This document shows, one piece after another, positions 1 to 9,526 of a stretch of 34,450 nt of DNA. This DNA is from Gnetum montanum (Eukaryota; Streptophyta; Gnetopsida; Gnetales; Gnetaceae): assembly GCA_015680685.1 (NCBI GenBank), contig MNCI01002809.1, forward strand, positions 1,747-36,196. Reading direction: 5' to 3'. Every line of letters starts with the position of its first letter. The stretch's first letter is position 1. The notes beneath the pieces are model-generated. The model was given only the letters and a program-made list of their open reading frames with translations, made no database searches and was not told the origin of the DNA. The translations under genes were made by a program, and so were the position numbers.

Positions 1-41
1 AATTCGTATGGTTGAGTGTAGGGGTACCTCACCGCTCATCA
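1..41 (+). repeat. 3' tip of a family LTR, truncated by the window edge
   Basis: The sequence reads ATGGTTGAGTGTAGGGGTACC and ends in GCTCATCA, matching the last bases of the full LTRs ending at 1223, 13135 and 15948. No primer-binding site follows (the next bases are ATAGGTAAGG), so this is the 3' LTR of an upstream element or a solo LTR, not a 5' LTR. Confidence 0.8.
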
Positions 42-345
42 ATAGGTAAGGGAGCATACCTATGAGACACAAACCACAATCAAACACACTAAACTACAAA
101 CATAAGGTGTGTGAAACACCTTCCAAATTCAAGGCTTACAATATACATACAAAATGTTACTCAATTCCTCATCATTTCCCCAACACTGAGTAAAGCTAGT
201 CCCATAACTTTAAAATTTAAGACACAAAAACAAGGATTAGACTTAAGTGCTCTCCCTTGCCTCTCACTCAACTTCCTTGCACAAGCTCTCTTCTTGCACA
301 AGCTATCCTCCTTTGACTCTCACAAGCTTTCTCTCCTACTTATGG
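42..345. other. Spacer without recognisable gene
   Basis: No coding feature is supported. The open frame at 111-449 runs into the LTR at 346 and has no recognisable domain. Around 280-335 a short CACAAGCT-type motif recurs several times in CT-rich context. The last five bases (341-345, TATGG) form the left target-site duplication of the outer LTR element. Confidence 0.5.
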
Positions 346-471
346 TGATGAGTCATGATTTGCCTGGCTCCAATATTGGATATCAAATATCAGAGCCCCA
401 ATATTGGATACCCGATATCGGGCCCTTAGATGCATTATCAGATATCTAATATTAGGGGGTATGGGATAGCC

Positions 472-480
472 TATAAATAT
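472..480 (+). promoter_or_regulatory. TATA box of outer 5' LTR
   Basis: TATAAATAT follows AGCC, about 125 bp inside the LTR. The same GCCTATAAATATA context recurs in the other family LTRs, so it is the likely start of element transcription. Confidence 0.75.
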
Positions 481-1044
481 AGCACTTTTGGTGCATGGTT
501 CAGGTAGTATTTTTACATTAGTTTTTTATAGTTTTGTCAATAGAGTAGTTGAACTCTTGCAGTTTTATTTCGTAATCTTATAGAATAGTTAGTGAGTGCC
601 CACAGAGTGGATCTGAGTCAGTTGTATAGATTCTTATTTGAGTGGTAATATACCTAAACATATTCCATGAATGACAATAAGATTGAGATTGATTCTTATT
701 TATTGCAGCACTTTAACTTAGATTAGATTTACTTTCCATGCAATTTACTTTTCACGTACTTAGTTAATATTTACATTTTCATGCATGTTAATTAATTAGG
801 CACATAAGTAAAATTGCTTTGCGCATGTGTATGACTCTTGGTAATCTTAGCAACGTTTAATGTTTAGTAACCCAGCAGTGTTATATGTGTTCAAGATGTG
901 CATGGGAAGTGGGATTGGATACTTATGTTAGGGTAGTTGATTATTAATTAGCAATTAGATTAGTTGAATTGATTATAAATTAAGTTTCAACCTATTGTTA
1001 ATAGTAGAATAATAAAAATATAAAATAACAAAAATCATATGCCT

Positions 1045-1090
1045 CACTTTGGACTAAACATATGTGACAAAGCTACCACTAGTCCAAGTG
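1045..1090 (+). other. Conserved U5 hairpin (outer 5' LTR)
   Basis: CACTTTGGACTA pairs with TAGTCCAAGTG over 11 bp with one bulged T. The loop holds the 8-base palindrome ACATATGT and then GTGACAAAGC. GGGAAGACAAC follows directly. Lying downstream of the TATA box, it should be part of the element RNA leader. Confidence 0.65.
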
Positions 1091-1225
1091 GGAAGACAAC
1101 AAACTACGATCAAGGCATAGCGATGTAGATGCCACAACTAGTCCTATCCATCAAATTTGAGTAGATTGTGTGTGAACACTTGTGATTCATATGGTTGGAC
1201 ATAGGGGTACCTCTCGCTCATCATT

Positions 1226-1242
1226 GATGCTGTTGCCGGGGA
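1226..1242 (+). other. Primer-binding site, tRNA-Asp type (outer)
   Basis: GATGCTGTTGCCGGGGA starts two bases after the LTR end. It matches the plant consensus GGCGCCGTTGCCGGGGA typical of Athila/Tat elements, with changes consistent with decay (G to A and C to T). Confidence 0.85.
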
Positions 1243-1367
1243 TGGTGCTAGTTATCAAAATTAGTTATATTATACTTAATTGCTATAAAGGTATTAACAA
1301 TATATCTCTTAGAAAACATTAATATTTTAAATCACACACATTATTAGTCAAAACCATATCTTCTTCA

Positions 1368-3848
1368 CATGGGACCAATAATGCATTGTATGATGAAAGC
1401 ACTCATAGGAGAAATGATAGGATTTACACTAAAGAAAATTGGAGTGAACAGCCTCAAACAGGTGTTTCCTATGCTCATTTAGACCCTTACTACACTCAAA
1501 GACTATATTCAACTGGTGCAGATAATCCTAGAGGAGATGGAGTAAGTCCTAGATCAAGGAGGGTCTTAAGGCATAAGACCTCCTTCTAACCTAGACAAGA
1601 TAAATCAAGGGATCATAAGAAGAACTATAGAAGCCATGGTAATTCTCTTAGTTCCTCATCTTCCTCTTCCTCTTCAATGTCTAGTTCTAATGAAGATGAA
1701 TGTAAGTATAGAGATAGATATCCACTACGGGGTCAAGATAAAGATAGAAATCGGACACAAGGGAAAAATCAAAGATATCACAATGAGCATAGACAAGATC
1801 ATCACAATTGAATGAATAGAAATAGAAATTTTCATCATAACATGTTTAATGACGATGAACCCTTATTGGCCACTAAGAGCCTAATGTAGATCACGGAGGT
1901 AGTTAAGATACCTCACAAGCATCATAGGGGCAGTTGCTTACCTAGGCTTAATATAAACAATATCCCTAAATGTGTGGAAGGCTACAACTTGGATCCACAA
2001 CATCATATACAAGCCTTCCATGATGCCTATACCTTGTACAATATTGAAAATGGATGGCAAAAGCTTAATATATTTCCTAGGAAAATAATTAATGAACCTA
2101 AAAGTTGGTATAGATCATTGGAACCAAGTTCCATTCACCAATGGTCCATAATGCTGGAACTTTTCAATGAAAAATACAAACCTATGAGAGAGTGTCCCAC
2201 TTGAGGAGACAAATCCAAGGATGGAGACAAGAATAACATGAACCCTTGGACATGGTCTTAAATAGATATTATTTTCTACTGAATAGATGCCTAGGCCATG
2301 GTTTCTCTAAGAAAAGGCAACTTTTCTACATCATAAATGGGCTTCGTAATGAAACAAGGGAGACCCTTGGGATGTATGCTCTAGGTCAATTATATGAGCT
2401 ACAAGCTCATCAGATTTGAGAGTTGATTGAGTGTGTGGCAAAAGAAGAAGGAGAGCTATGCAAATGGGGGAATGTTGAGGAAAACAACTGGGACCTAGCT
2501 TTTCAAAAAAAAAAAAAAAGGATTGATATCTATGATGAGGAAAAAGAGGTAGTTCTCAATGAGATGATTTTACAACCAACCTTGTAAATAGAAAATTTTA
2601 TCAATGAGCTTGAAGTAAAGCTAGGTGAAATGTTGGAAGGGATGAATGAGAAAGTTAAAACTCATGTAGAAACTGTAGAGGAGAGAGTGACACAAAGCAA
2701 ATCAAGTGATCACAGAAAAAGGAGGAAAAAGAACCAAGAAATAGCTAGGAACACTTATTGGCAAACAGGAAACATGGCTGAAGAAAGTGAGGCTATAGAC
2801 TCAACCATAGATGAAGATAATGGATGTGACATTTGCATATATGACCATCTGAAGGGTCATAGCCCGATCTTGTTGCATCTATATAAGAGCTAGTAGAGGT
2901 ACTAAATCCAAATTTTTTATAGAAGTACATGCCTAGGAGATTTTCTCTTCCACACAGTAATTTTAGACAATCCCAAAACCAAACATACTATCCTAAGGGG
3001 GCTTATTACTAGCCTCAACATTGGCATCAACTGTAGTGGAAACTACCACAGTTGTGGAGGAGGCCACTACCAAACTAGCCATATCCTTCCTACCAATCGA
3101 ACCCACATGGATATTATGTTCAACACCCTATTTCACTAACTAGTTTTACTTCCTCTACTTCAAATCACTACTACCACTCTCCCAAATATCATTATCCCAC
3201 AACATCTTATACGTGATCACCACCTCACACCTCTCACCCTGCATCATATCCTCAATATTCTCATACTCACCTCCACCATATGTCACCTCCAACAACATAG
3301 AAAGGTTTAGCATCACAACATTAATGAGAGAATGCCACTTGTGCTGAAAATATACATGTAAATGATAATGCTAGTAGATCTCAACTACAATGTCGGAAGC
3401 ATCCCTTCTGGAGGAAAGGCTATAAACCGAAGCAAAACACTCATGGACCTACTACATCACCTGAACTAGCATAAGGCCAATCTGATGCAACAACCTTCCT
3501 CACAAAAATGATGTCTCCTAATCATATGCAAAAGCCAACAACCATCACCACTCCAACACAAGATATAAACAGTAAACCCATCATTGTGGAGAGACAAAAG
3601 AATCCATGCATCACCAATAATGATAAAGGATGTAATTTTGGGCTAGAAGTTCAAAATATTAACACAACCCCTATACCAGCCCACCATAAAGTTTAGGAGA
3701 AAGTGTGTGAGCAAAAGCCAGTCTACGTAGTAGCCGCTAAACTAGAGGACACCTAGTGGCTTGAAAATGAGAATATAAGACTGTCTTAAAGATGCATGGA
3801 AGTAATTGATTTGCTTATTAGTTCTGGAATTTTCTGATTCTTCATATG
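1368..3848 (+). pseudogene. Gag-like ORF1 of the outer element, degraded and cut by the inner insertion
   Basis: Coding traces run in several frames. In order: a charged N-terminus (ENWSEQPQTGVSY, 1437-1475), a serine run (about 1648-1690), then a retrotransposon-gag core with YNLDPQHHIQAFHDAY (1983-2030), GWQKLNIFPRK, the W of SWYRSL and LFNEKY (2160-2177). The CPGHGF-type motif of this family is also degraded here (about 2287-2310). A lysine/glutamate-rich stretch and GCDICIY (about 2823-2843) follow, then a His/Pro/Ser/Thr/Tyr-rich tail. Stops and frameshifts are frequent. The inner element is inserted near the expected C-terminus. Gag would form the particle and bind RNA; here it is dead. 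Confidence 0.75.
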
Positions 3849-3973
3849 TGATGAGTCATGAATCTATCAACCTTGACGTTGGATACCTAATGTCAAAGCC
3901 TCAATGTCAGATACTCAATGTCAGAGCTAGGAAGCAATGTTGGATATTCAATGTCATCTCTTCTAGGTTAGCC

Positions 3974-3981
3974 TATAAATA
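3974..3981 (+). promoter_or_regulatory. TATA box of inner 5' LTR
   Basis: TATAAATA in the context TTAGCCTATAAATATAACAC, about 125 bp inside the LTR, as in the other copies. An AATAAA at 4167-4172 probably marks the end of R. Confidence 0.75.
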
Positions 3982-4556
3982 TAACACTTGGATGCATAGT
4001 TGGGACATGAGGTAATAAGTAGTAGGAAAGATAGTTTTAATTTTTAGTTTTTGATAGTCTTTCTTAGAGTCCTGTTATTCCCAATGCATGCTTGTAGTGT
4101 GATGTTTGTAATCGTATGATACCTTTGTTCAAGTGTGACATACTTGGACATGTTACATGACTGGCAATAAAGATTGAGATTACTCCCATCATTACAACAT
4201 CCACTTAGATTATTATTATTTTTATTATTAATTATTTATAGCTTCCTTTAGTTAACATTTTCATTTATTGTTATTTACTATTCTTATCATTAAGCAGAAT
4301 GCGTATGCCTTAATCACAAGTGTTTCAGTGTAGATACTTGGTAATCCAATAGTGTATCATTTGGCACACCCAATGACATACGCTTGGCAATCCCAGAAGT
4401 AGTCTCACGAAGTCCAAGATGTATACAAGTGATTAAGAGCAAATACTCATTGCACGTAGGCTAGTTAGATTTTACTTTCCATTGTTCAGTAGCTTTATTA
4501 ATTCATCTCTTTATCATCATTAGGAGAAAAGTAGAACTAGACAACATCATATGCCT

Positions 4557-4603
4557 CACTTTGGACTAAATCATATGTGACAAAGCTACCACTAGTTCAA
4601 GTG
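4557..4603 (+). other. Conserved U5 hairpin (inner 5' LTR)
   Basis: CACTTTGGACTA and TAGTTCAAGTG pair as in the other copies; the C-to-T change in the right arm leaves a G-U pair. The loop keeps CATATGTGACAAAGC. GGGAAGACAAC follows. Confidence 0.65.
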
Positions 4604-4739
4604 GGAAGACAACAAATTGCAATCAAAGCCTAATGATCTAGATGCCACAACTAGTCCCATCCATGGAATTTGACTGAATTGTGCATGAACACTTATGAGT
4701 TATATGGTTGGGTGTAGAGGTACCTCGTTGCTTATTATT

Positions 4740-4756
4740 GGTGCCATTGCTAGGGA
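4740..4756 (+). other. Primer-binding site, tRNA-Asp type (inner)
   Basis: GGTGCCATTGCTAGGGA begins two bases after the LTR end. It is closer to the plant tRNA-Asp consensus at its start than the outer copy, with transitions elsewhere. Confidence 0.85.
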
Positions 4757-4861
4757 TAGTGCTAGTTATCTAGATTAGTTATATTATACACAATCGCTAT
4801 AATGGTATTAATGATATATCTTTCAAAAAATATTAATCACACACACCATAAACCAACAATA

Positions 4862-7355
4862 ATGTCTCTCTCACATGGAAATGACAATGCACTGTATAGT
4901 GAACACCTTCATTGGAGAAATAACAAGATATATGATGAAGAAGATTGGAGTGACCAACCTCATGTAGGGGTTTCTTATGATCATGACCACCCTAATGATA
5001 CTCAAAGACTACATTCACCTAAGGTAGATAATCTTGGAGGTGATGATGTAAGTCCTAAACTAGGGAAGGCCTCAAAGCCTGAGACCTCATCAAAACCAAG
5101 AAACGATAGATTAAGGGTCCTTGAGGAACACCATAAAAGCCATGGCAATCCTTCCAAAGCCTCATCTTCTTCTTCCCCTTCAACATCTAGTTCTGATAAA
5201 GATGAACGTAGGTATGGAGATAAGGCTCCACTAAAGGGTTGGACTAAAAACTAAGATCAAACCCATGGAAAAAGTCAAAGGCATCACCATGAACATAGAT
5301 AGCATCATCATGATCAAATGAATAGAGATAGAAATTTTCTTTACAACCTATTTGATGATCATGAACCCTTGCTAGCCACTAAGAGCCTAATGCATATCAC
5401 AAAGGAAGTAAAGATATCTTGTAAGCATCACAAAAAGAGTCACCTACCTAATCTCGACATGAATAATATTCCTAAATTTACAAGAGGCTATGATTCAAAT
5501 CCACAACATCATTTACAAGTCTTCCATGATGCTTGTGGTTTCTACAACATTGAAAGTGGATGGCAAAAGATTAAACTCTTTCCTAGGACACTAATGGATA
5601 TAGCTAAATTTTGGTATAGATTGTTGAGACTGAATTCAATCTGACGATGGTCCACAATGTTAAAACTTTTCAATGAGAAATATCAAACCTATGCAAGGGT
5701 GTCCAATGTAAGGAGACAGATCCAAGAGTGGAAGCAAGAATAATATGAACCCTTGGACATGACCTTAAATAGATATTACACCTTATTGAATAGATGCCCA
5801 GGCCATGGTTTCTATGAGAAAAGGAAACTTTTCCACATCATAGATGGGCTTTGTAATGAAACAAGGAAGACCCTTGGGATGTATTCCCCAAGGTAATTAT
5901 ATGAGCTCCAAGCCCATCTAATCCGAGAGCTAATCGAGCATGTGGCAAAAGAAGAAGGAGAGATATGTAAATGGAAGAATGTCAAGAGATATCAATGGGA
6001 TCCAACTCTTCAACAGAAGGAGGTCTAGATCTATGGTAAAGAGAATGAAACCACTCTTGATAAGCTGATTCCACAACAAACCTTATTGATATAGAAGTAT
6101 ATTGATGAACTTGAAGAAAAGTTTAATAGGATGTCCAAATGGATATATGAAAATGTCATAACTCTAATTGAGATGTTTGAGAGAGGATTATGAAAAATAA
6201 GTTGGGTGATCACACTAAACAAAGGATACAGAACCAAGGAACAGCTAAGAACACTTTTTGGTAAATGGGAAAAATGGCTAAAGAAAGTGTGGCTATAGAC
6301 TCAACCATAGACGAAGATAATGGATGTGACATCTGCATATATGAATTCTAAAGGGTCATTTCCTAGTCTTGTTGCATCTATAGGAGTATTAGGCAGGTGT
6401 CTTAGATCCAAAATCTAAAGCACATGCTCGGGAGATTTCCTCTTCCACAAGGTAATTATAAACAATCCCACAATTGATTGTACCATCCTAGGGGGACTTG
6501 TTACTAGCCTCAACATGGTCATTAACCATAGTGGTAATAGTCACAATCATGGGGAAGGCCACCACTAAATCAACCTTATCCATAGAAACCACACAGATAT
6601 TATGTTCAATACCATGTTTCTCCAACTAGTTCTACATCCTCTACTTCAAATCGCCACTACCACTCTCCTGAGTACAATCAACCTATGACATCCCCTAAAG
6701 GATCACCACCTTGCACCTCTTACCATCCATCCTACCCTTGATATTCTCATACTCCATCTCATTATATGTCATAGCCAATAACGTAGGAAGGTTTAACATC
6801 ACAATATCAAAAAATGAATGCCACTTATGCTAAAAATGTGCATAGGCATGCTTCACCAGTGGATCCCAGCCACAATGTAGGAAACGTCCCTTCTGGAGGA
6901 AAGGTCGTGAGCCAAAGCAAACCATGCATGGACCCACCACATCATTAGAGCCAACACAATGTTGATATAGTGCACCACCTTCTTTATCTCAACCAACATC
7001 CTCCGACCATACACAAGGACCACCATCCATCATTACTCCAATCCCAAATCCAAACAATGAATCTAACAGTGTGGGGAGACAAATAAATCCATGCATACCA
7101 TATCATGACCAAAGGTGCAATCATGGGTCATACATCCATAATGTTAACACACCTCATACCCTAACCCACCATACATTTAACCATCAAGTGTGTGACTAAC
7201 AATTTTTCTACCCAACCACCACACCACCAATAAACAACCAGTGGTTTGGGCATGGATAGTTACCAATGTTTCATACATGAATGGATCCTAATTATCCACT
7301 TATTAATCCTTTTCATGGCCAAATGTTTAGTTGTGGGGGTCACCCCCCATTCTAG
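4862..7355 (+). pseudogene. Gag-like ORF1 of the inner element
   Basis: ATG at 4862 (MSLSHGNDNALY) is preferred over 4802 because the outer copy is recognisable from the equivalent point. The first 131 codons are open to 5254. Then come a serine-rich region (about 5155-5200) and the gag core: YDSNPQHHLQVFHDAC (about 5494-5541), SGWQKIKLFPR, AKFWYRL, LFNEKY (about 5668-5685), RRQIQEWKQE, and RYYTLLNRCPGHGF (about 5770-5811), the last resembling the CPHHG motif of Athila-type gag. The tail is His/Pro/Ser/Tyr-rich and ends near HGQMFSCGGHPPF with TAG at 7353-7355. Many stops and frameshifts make it non-functional. No protease or pol follows. Confidence 0.75.
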
Positions 7356-8670
7356 TCTTCAGGATTCTTAAGTGTTTTTCATCTTTTTGTTTTATAATTT
7401 TTTGTCATTTTCCTATTTCTTGATCCAATTTTTCCTATTTCTTCTAATATTTTCTAGTTGTTGTTTTCATTTTCTTTGTTATGTAATCTTGCTTATGAAT
7501 AAAATGATCATGTTGCCCATTAAGGTTAGGTTTTCTTTGTGTTGTCAAGTCATAAGGGACTAATTATTTGGACATTGAGATCATGCCATCCATCCACTCG
7601 TTCCATTAACAAGAGGTTCTTGCCTTGGTCATAATGATATTCTTTTCCATCATCCAACCCAAAAATAACTTCATAATTATTATGTCTGGATAGAAGAGTG
7701 CAAAACCAAGGCATAATGTGAAGGGTGTGACATCAAGAGGGTTTGTGAATTCTCTTTGGCCACTTCTATATGTTCTATCATGTTGCTGAGGTTGTAACTA
7801 TATCCTTGTAGATCTAACGAAAAATGGGAGTAAGAGTAACCTAAAATGGCACAGAATAAACTTCTGTGGGTTCCACTAGAAATACATGTACCCATGCTTG
7901 AAGGTTGATGGCTTCTTAGAAATCAAAAGAAAAAAGAAAAAAATGTGTGCCATCCAAAAAGCTCCTCCCTTAGACAAAACACCAAGTGATGTTACTCCTC
8001 ACACCTATGATAGTCTTATGGTTGTCTACCAATGGGATGAAATGATGCAATGTCACTGCAATGTGGTGTGAACTTGGTTTGAATCTTGGAAAGAAGGACT
8101 CATGATTATTTAACCATTAATAGCACCTAAGGTTTCATTGTGACCATGGTAAGACACCTCATGTCCCACTTTCTGCAATCCTTTCTACAGTTCATCTCAT
8201 CTTGTTGTCCATGTGATCATAACTTGTGATTTTATGTAACATAAAGTTATTATCTCAAATTGGTGGTTTTAACATGTGTGTTTTATTTCATAGATATACA
8301 TTACATTCAACCCCTTTAGTGCTTATGGATATTTTTGGGTGTGGTTACACAAGGGCATCATAGGCTAGAGCTTGCTTTGGGGAGGACCCACTTGTGTAAC
8401 TTTTGTGACTTGTACTTGTTTGACACAACCACATCATTCTTCACCTTCTAAGTGCTCAATTGTTATATTTTGTCATTTCCCTTATCTTGTACTCGATCCA
8501 TCCACAACCTTGATTTCAATGCCCTTTTTCTTGCTCATTCTAGTGCTTTTCACATCAACCACTTCCGATGCCTCCATTCGATTTCCTACTTACCCAGAAT
8601 GAAGGACTTAACTTCAAACCTTACAATCAATCACAAAGATTTAGTTTCCATGCTTGGTTGTCCCATTCAG
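7356..8670 (+). other. Non-coding spacer of the inner element
   Basis: T-rich at first (7370-7500), then low-coding sequence. Islands align by eye with the outer element's 3' part, for example AGGGCATCATAGG...AGCTTGCTTTGGGGAG (about 8352-8384) against 14127-14156, and ACCCATGCTTGAAGG (7889-7904) against 13708-13724. So the spacer is a shared feature of the family. No domain was recognised in the small open frames here. Confidence 0.6.
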
Positions 8671-8760
8671 TGAATATACATGGACCTCGACATTGACTAC
8701 TTGACGTCGGGTACCTGACGTCAGGTCTAATAAAAACTATATATATGACCCCCACGGTGT
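8671..8760 (+). promoter_or_regulatory. LTR-U3-like promoter module inside the inner element
   Basis: It contains TTGACGTCGGGTACC and the perfect palindrome CCTGACGTCAGG (8714-8725), with two TGACGTC cores of the kind bound by plant bZIP factors. CTATATATATGAC (a TATA box, about 8738-8748) follows. The order of palindromes, then TATA, then a G/T-rich start mirrors the LTR U3 of this family, but it lies between ORF1 and ORF2 and is absent from the outer copy. Use as a separate promoter for ORF2 is inferred. A degenerate piece of another LTR is the alternative. Confidence 0.5.
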
Positions 8761-8922
8761 CCAATTGTCACTTTCATCATTTGCTGCTAGGGGAGTTCAA
8801 ATTTTCTCTTGTGACTTAGAGAGCTTTGCACATCCACTTTCCACTTGCGATATTTAGCTCTCTACCACTCCGATTTCCATGTCGTTTGAACCTATCGAAA
8901 CTAGGAGTGTTCAAGTTAGTCG

Positions 8923-8954
8923 TGGGGAGGGGGGGAGGGGGCTGGGATGGGGGG
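8923..8954 (+). other. G-quadruplex-prone G tract
   Basis: Five G runs of 3 to 7 bases are separated by only 1 or 2 bases (A, A, CT, AT). It lies about 180 bases downstream of the promoter-like module and upstream of ORF2, on the sense strand. Confidence 0.7.
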
Positions 8955-9526
8955 TTACTTGCATGGAAAACTTGTTCCAATTGATGAAAATTTGCTATTA
9001 CCTAAAGGTATTATAAGGGTAAGGGTGTTAAAAACTTTAGGTTTTATCATGAATAATTAATCAAATTAATACTAGAAACATTAATTTTTCCACCCAAGGG
9101 ACCACAACCATGATAACAAGCCACATATAAGCAAAAAGGAACCAACTATGTAAGGTTGTATAAGGGATAAACACTTTTTGGGGATTTTTCTTGAAAATTT
9201 TTCTAACTTTGTAGTCATATGAACTAAGAACTTAATAAACTAAGGTAATGAGTAAGGTATAAACTGATTAATGATAAAGAATACAACCTTAGTAACACTT
9301 GATTCTTGCTTGATTGCAAATGGCCTAGAAAAGAGAAGCACAAGGAGAACATTCATAAAGAGTAGCTAAGTGTCCATGAGGTGGCTAAGGCCAACAAGGT
9401 GAACATGCGGAACACGTGGAGTAGGAGGCCCAATCATTCAGCATTTGCCAAGAGGCTCATACTATTGGACTGTCGGTCTAAGGGGACGCTATAGAACCAC
9501 AAGCTCCTATGTAGGGACAACATCTC
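8955..9526 (+). other. Leader region of ORF2, coding status unclear
   Basis: 8955-9300 is AT-rich and shows no coding signal. From about 9330 to 9526 there are charged, possibly coding stretches broken by stops in every frame, so the true start of ORF2 may lie here rather than at 9527. Confidence 0.4.

Larger units (their letters stand above)
346..1223 (+). repeat. 5' LTR of the outer element
   Basis: 878 bp, from TGATGAGTCATG to GCTCATCA. U3 opens with palindromes CCAATATTGG (370-379 and 398-407) and CCCGATATCGGG (411-422), followed by a TATA box at 472-480. A conserved hairpin lies at 1045-1090. It is about 66 bp longer than its partner at 15137-15948, largely because it has extra palindrome units near its start. 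Confidence 0.9.
3849..4737 (+). repeat. 5' LTR of the inner element
   Basis: It starts TGATGAGTCATGAATC and ends GCTTATTA, a decayed form of GCTCATCA. U3 carries degenerate GACGTTGG/AATGTC units, TATAAATA is at 3974-3981 and AATAAA at 4167-4172. The conserved hairpin is at 4557-4603. Confidence 0.9.

Noticed and set aside
7331-7345. Internal TTGTGGGGGTCACC resembling a second polypurine tract
   Set aside because: It is in coding context (SCGGH) at the end of ORF1 and no LTR follows; a central primer role cannot be supported.
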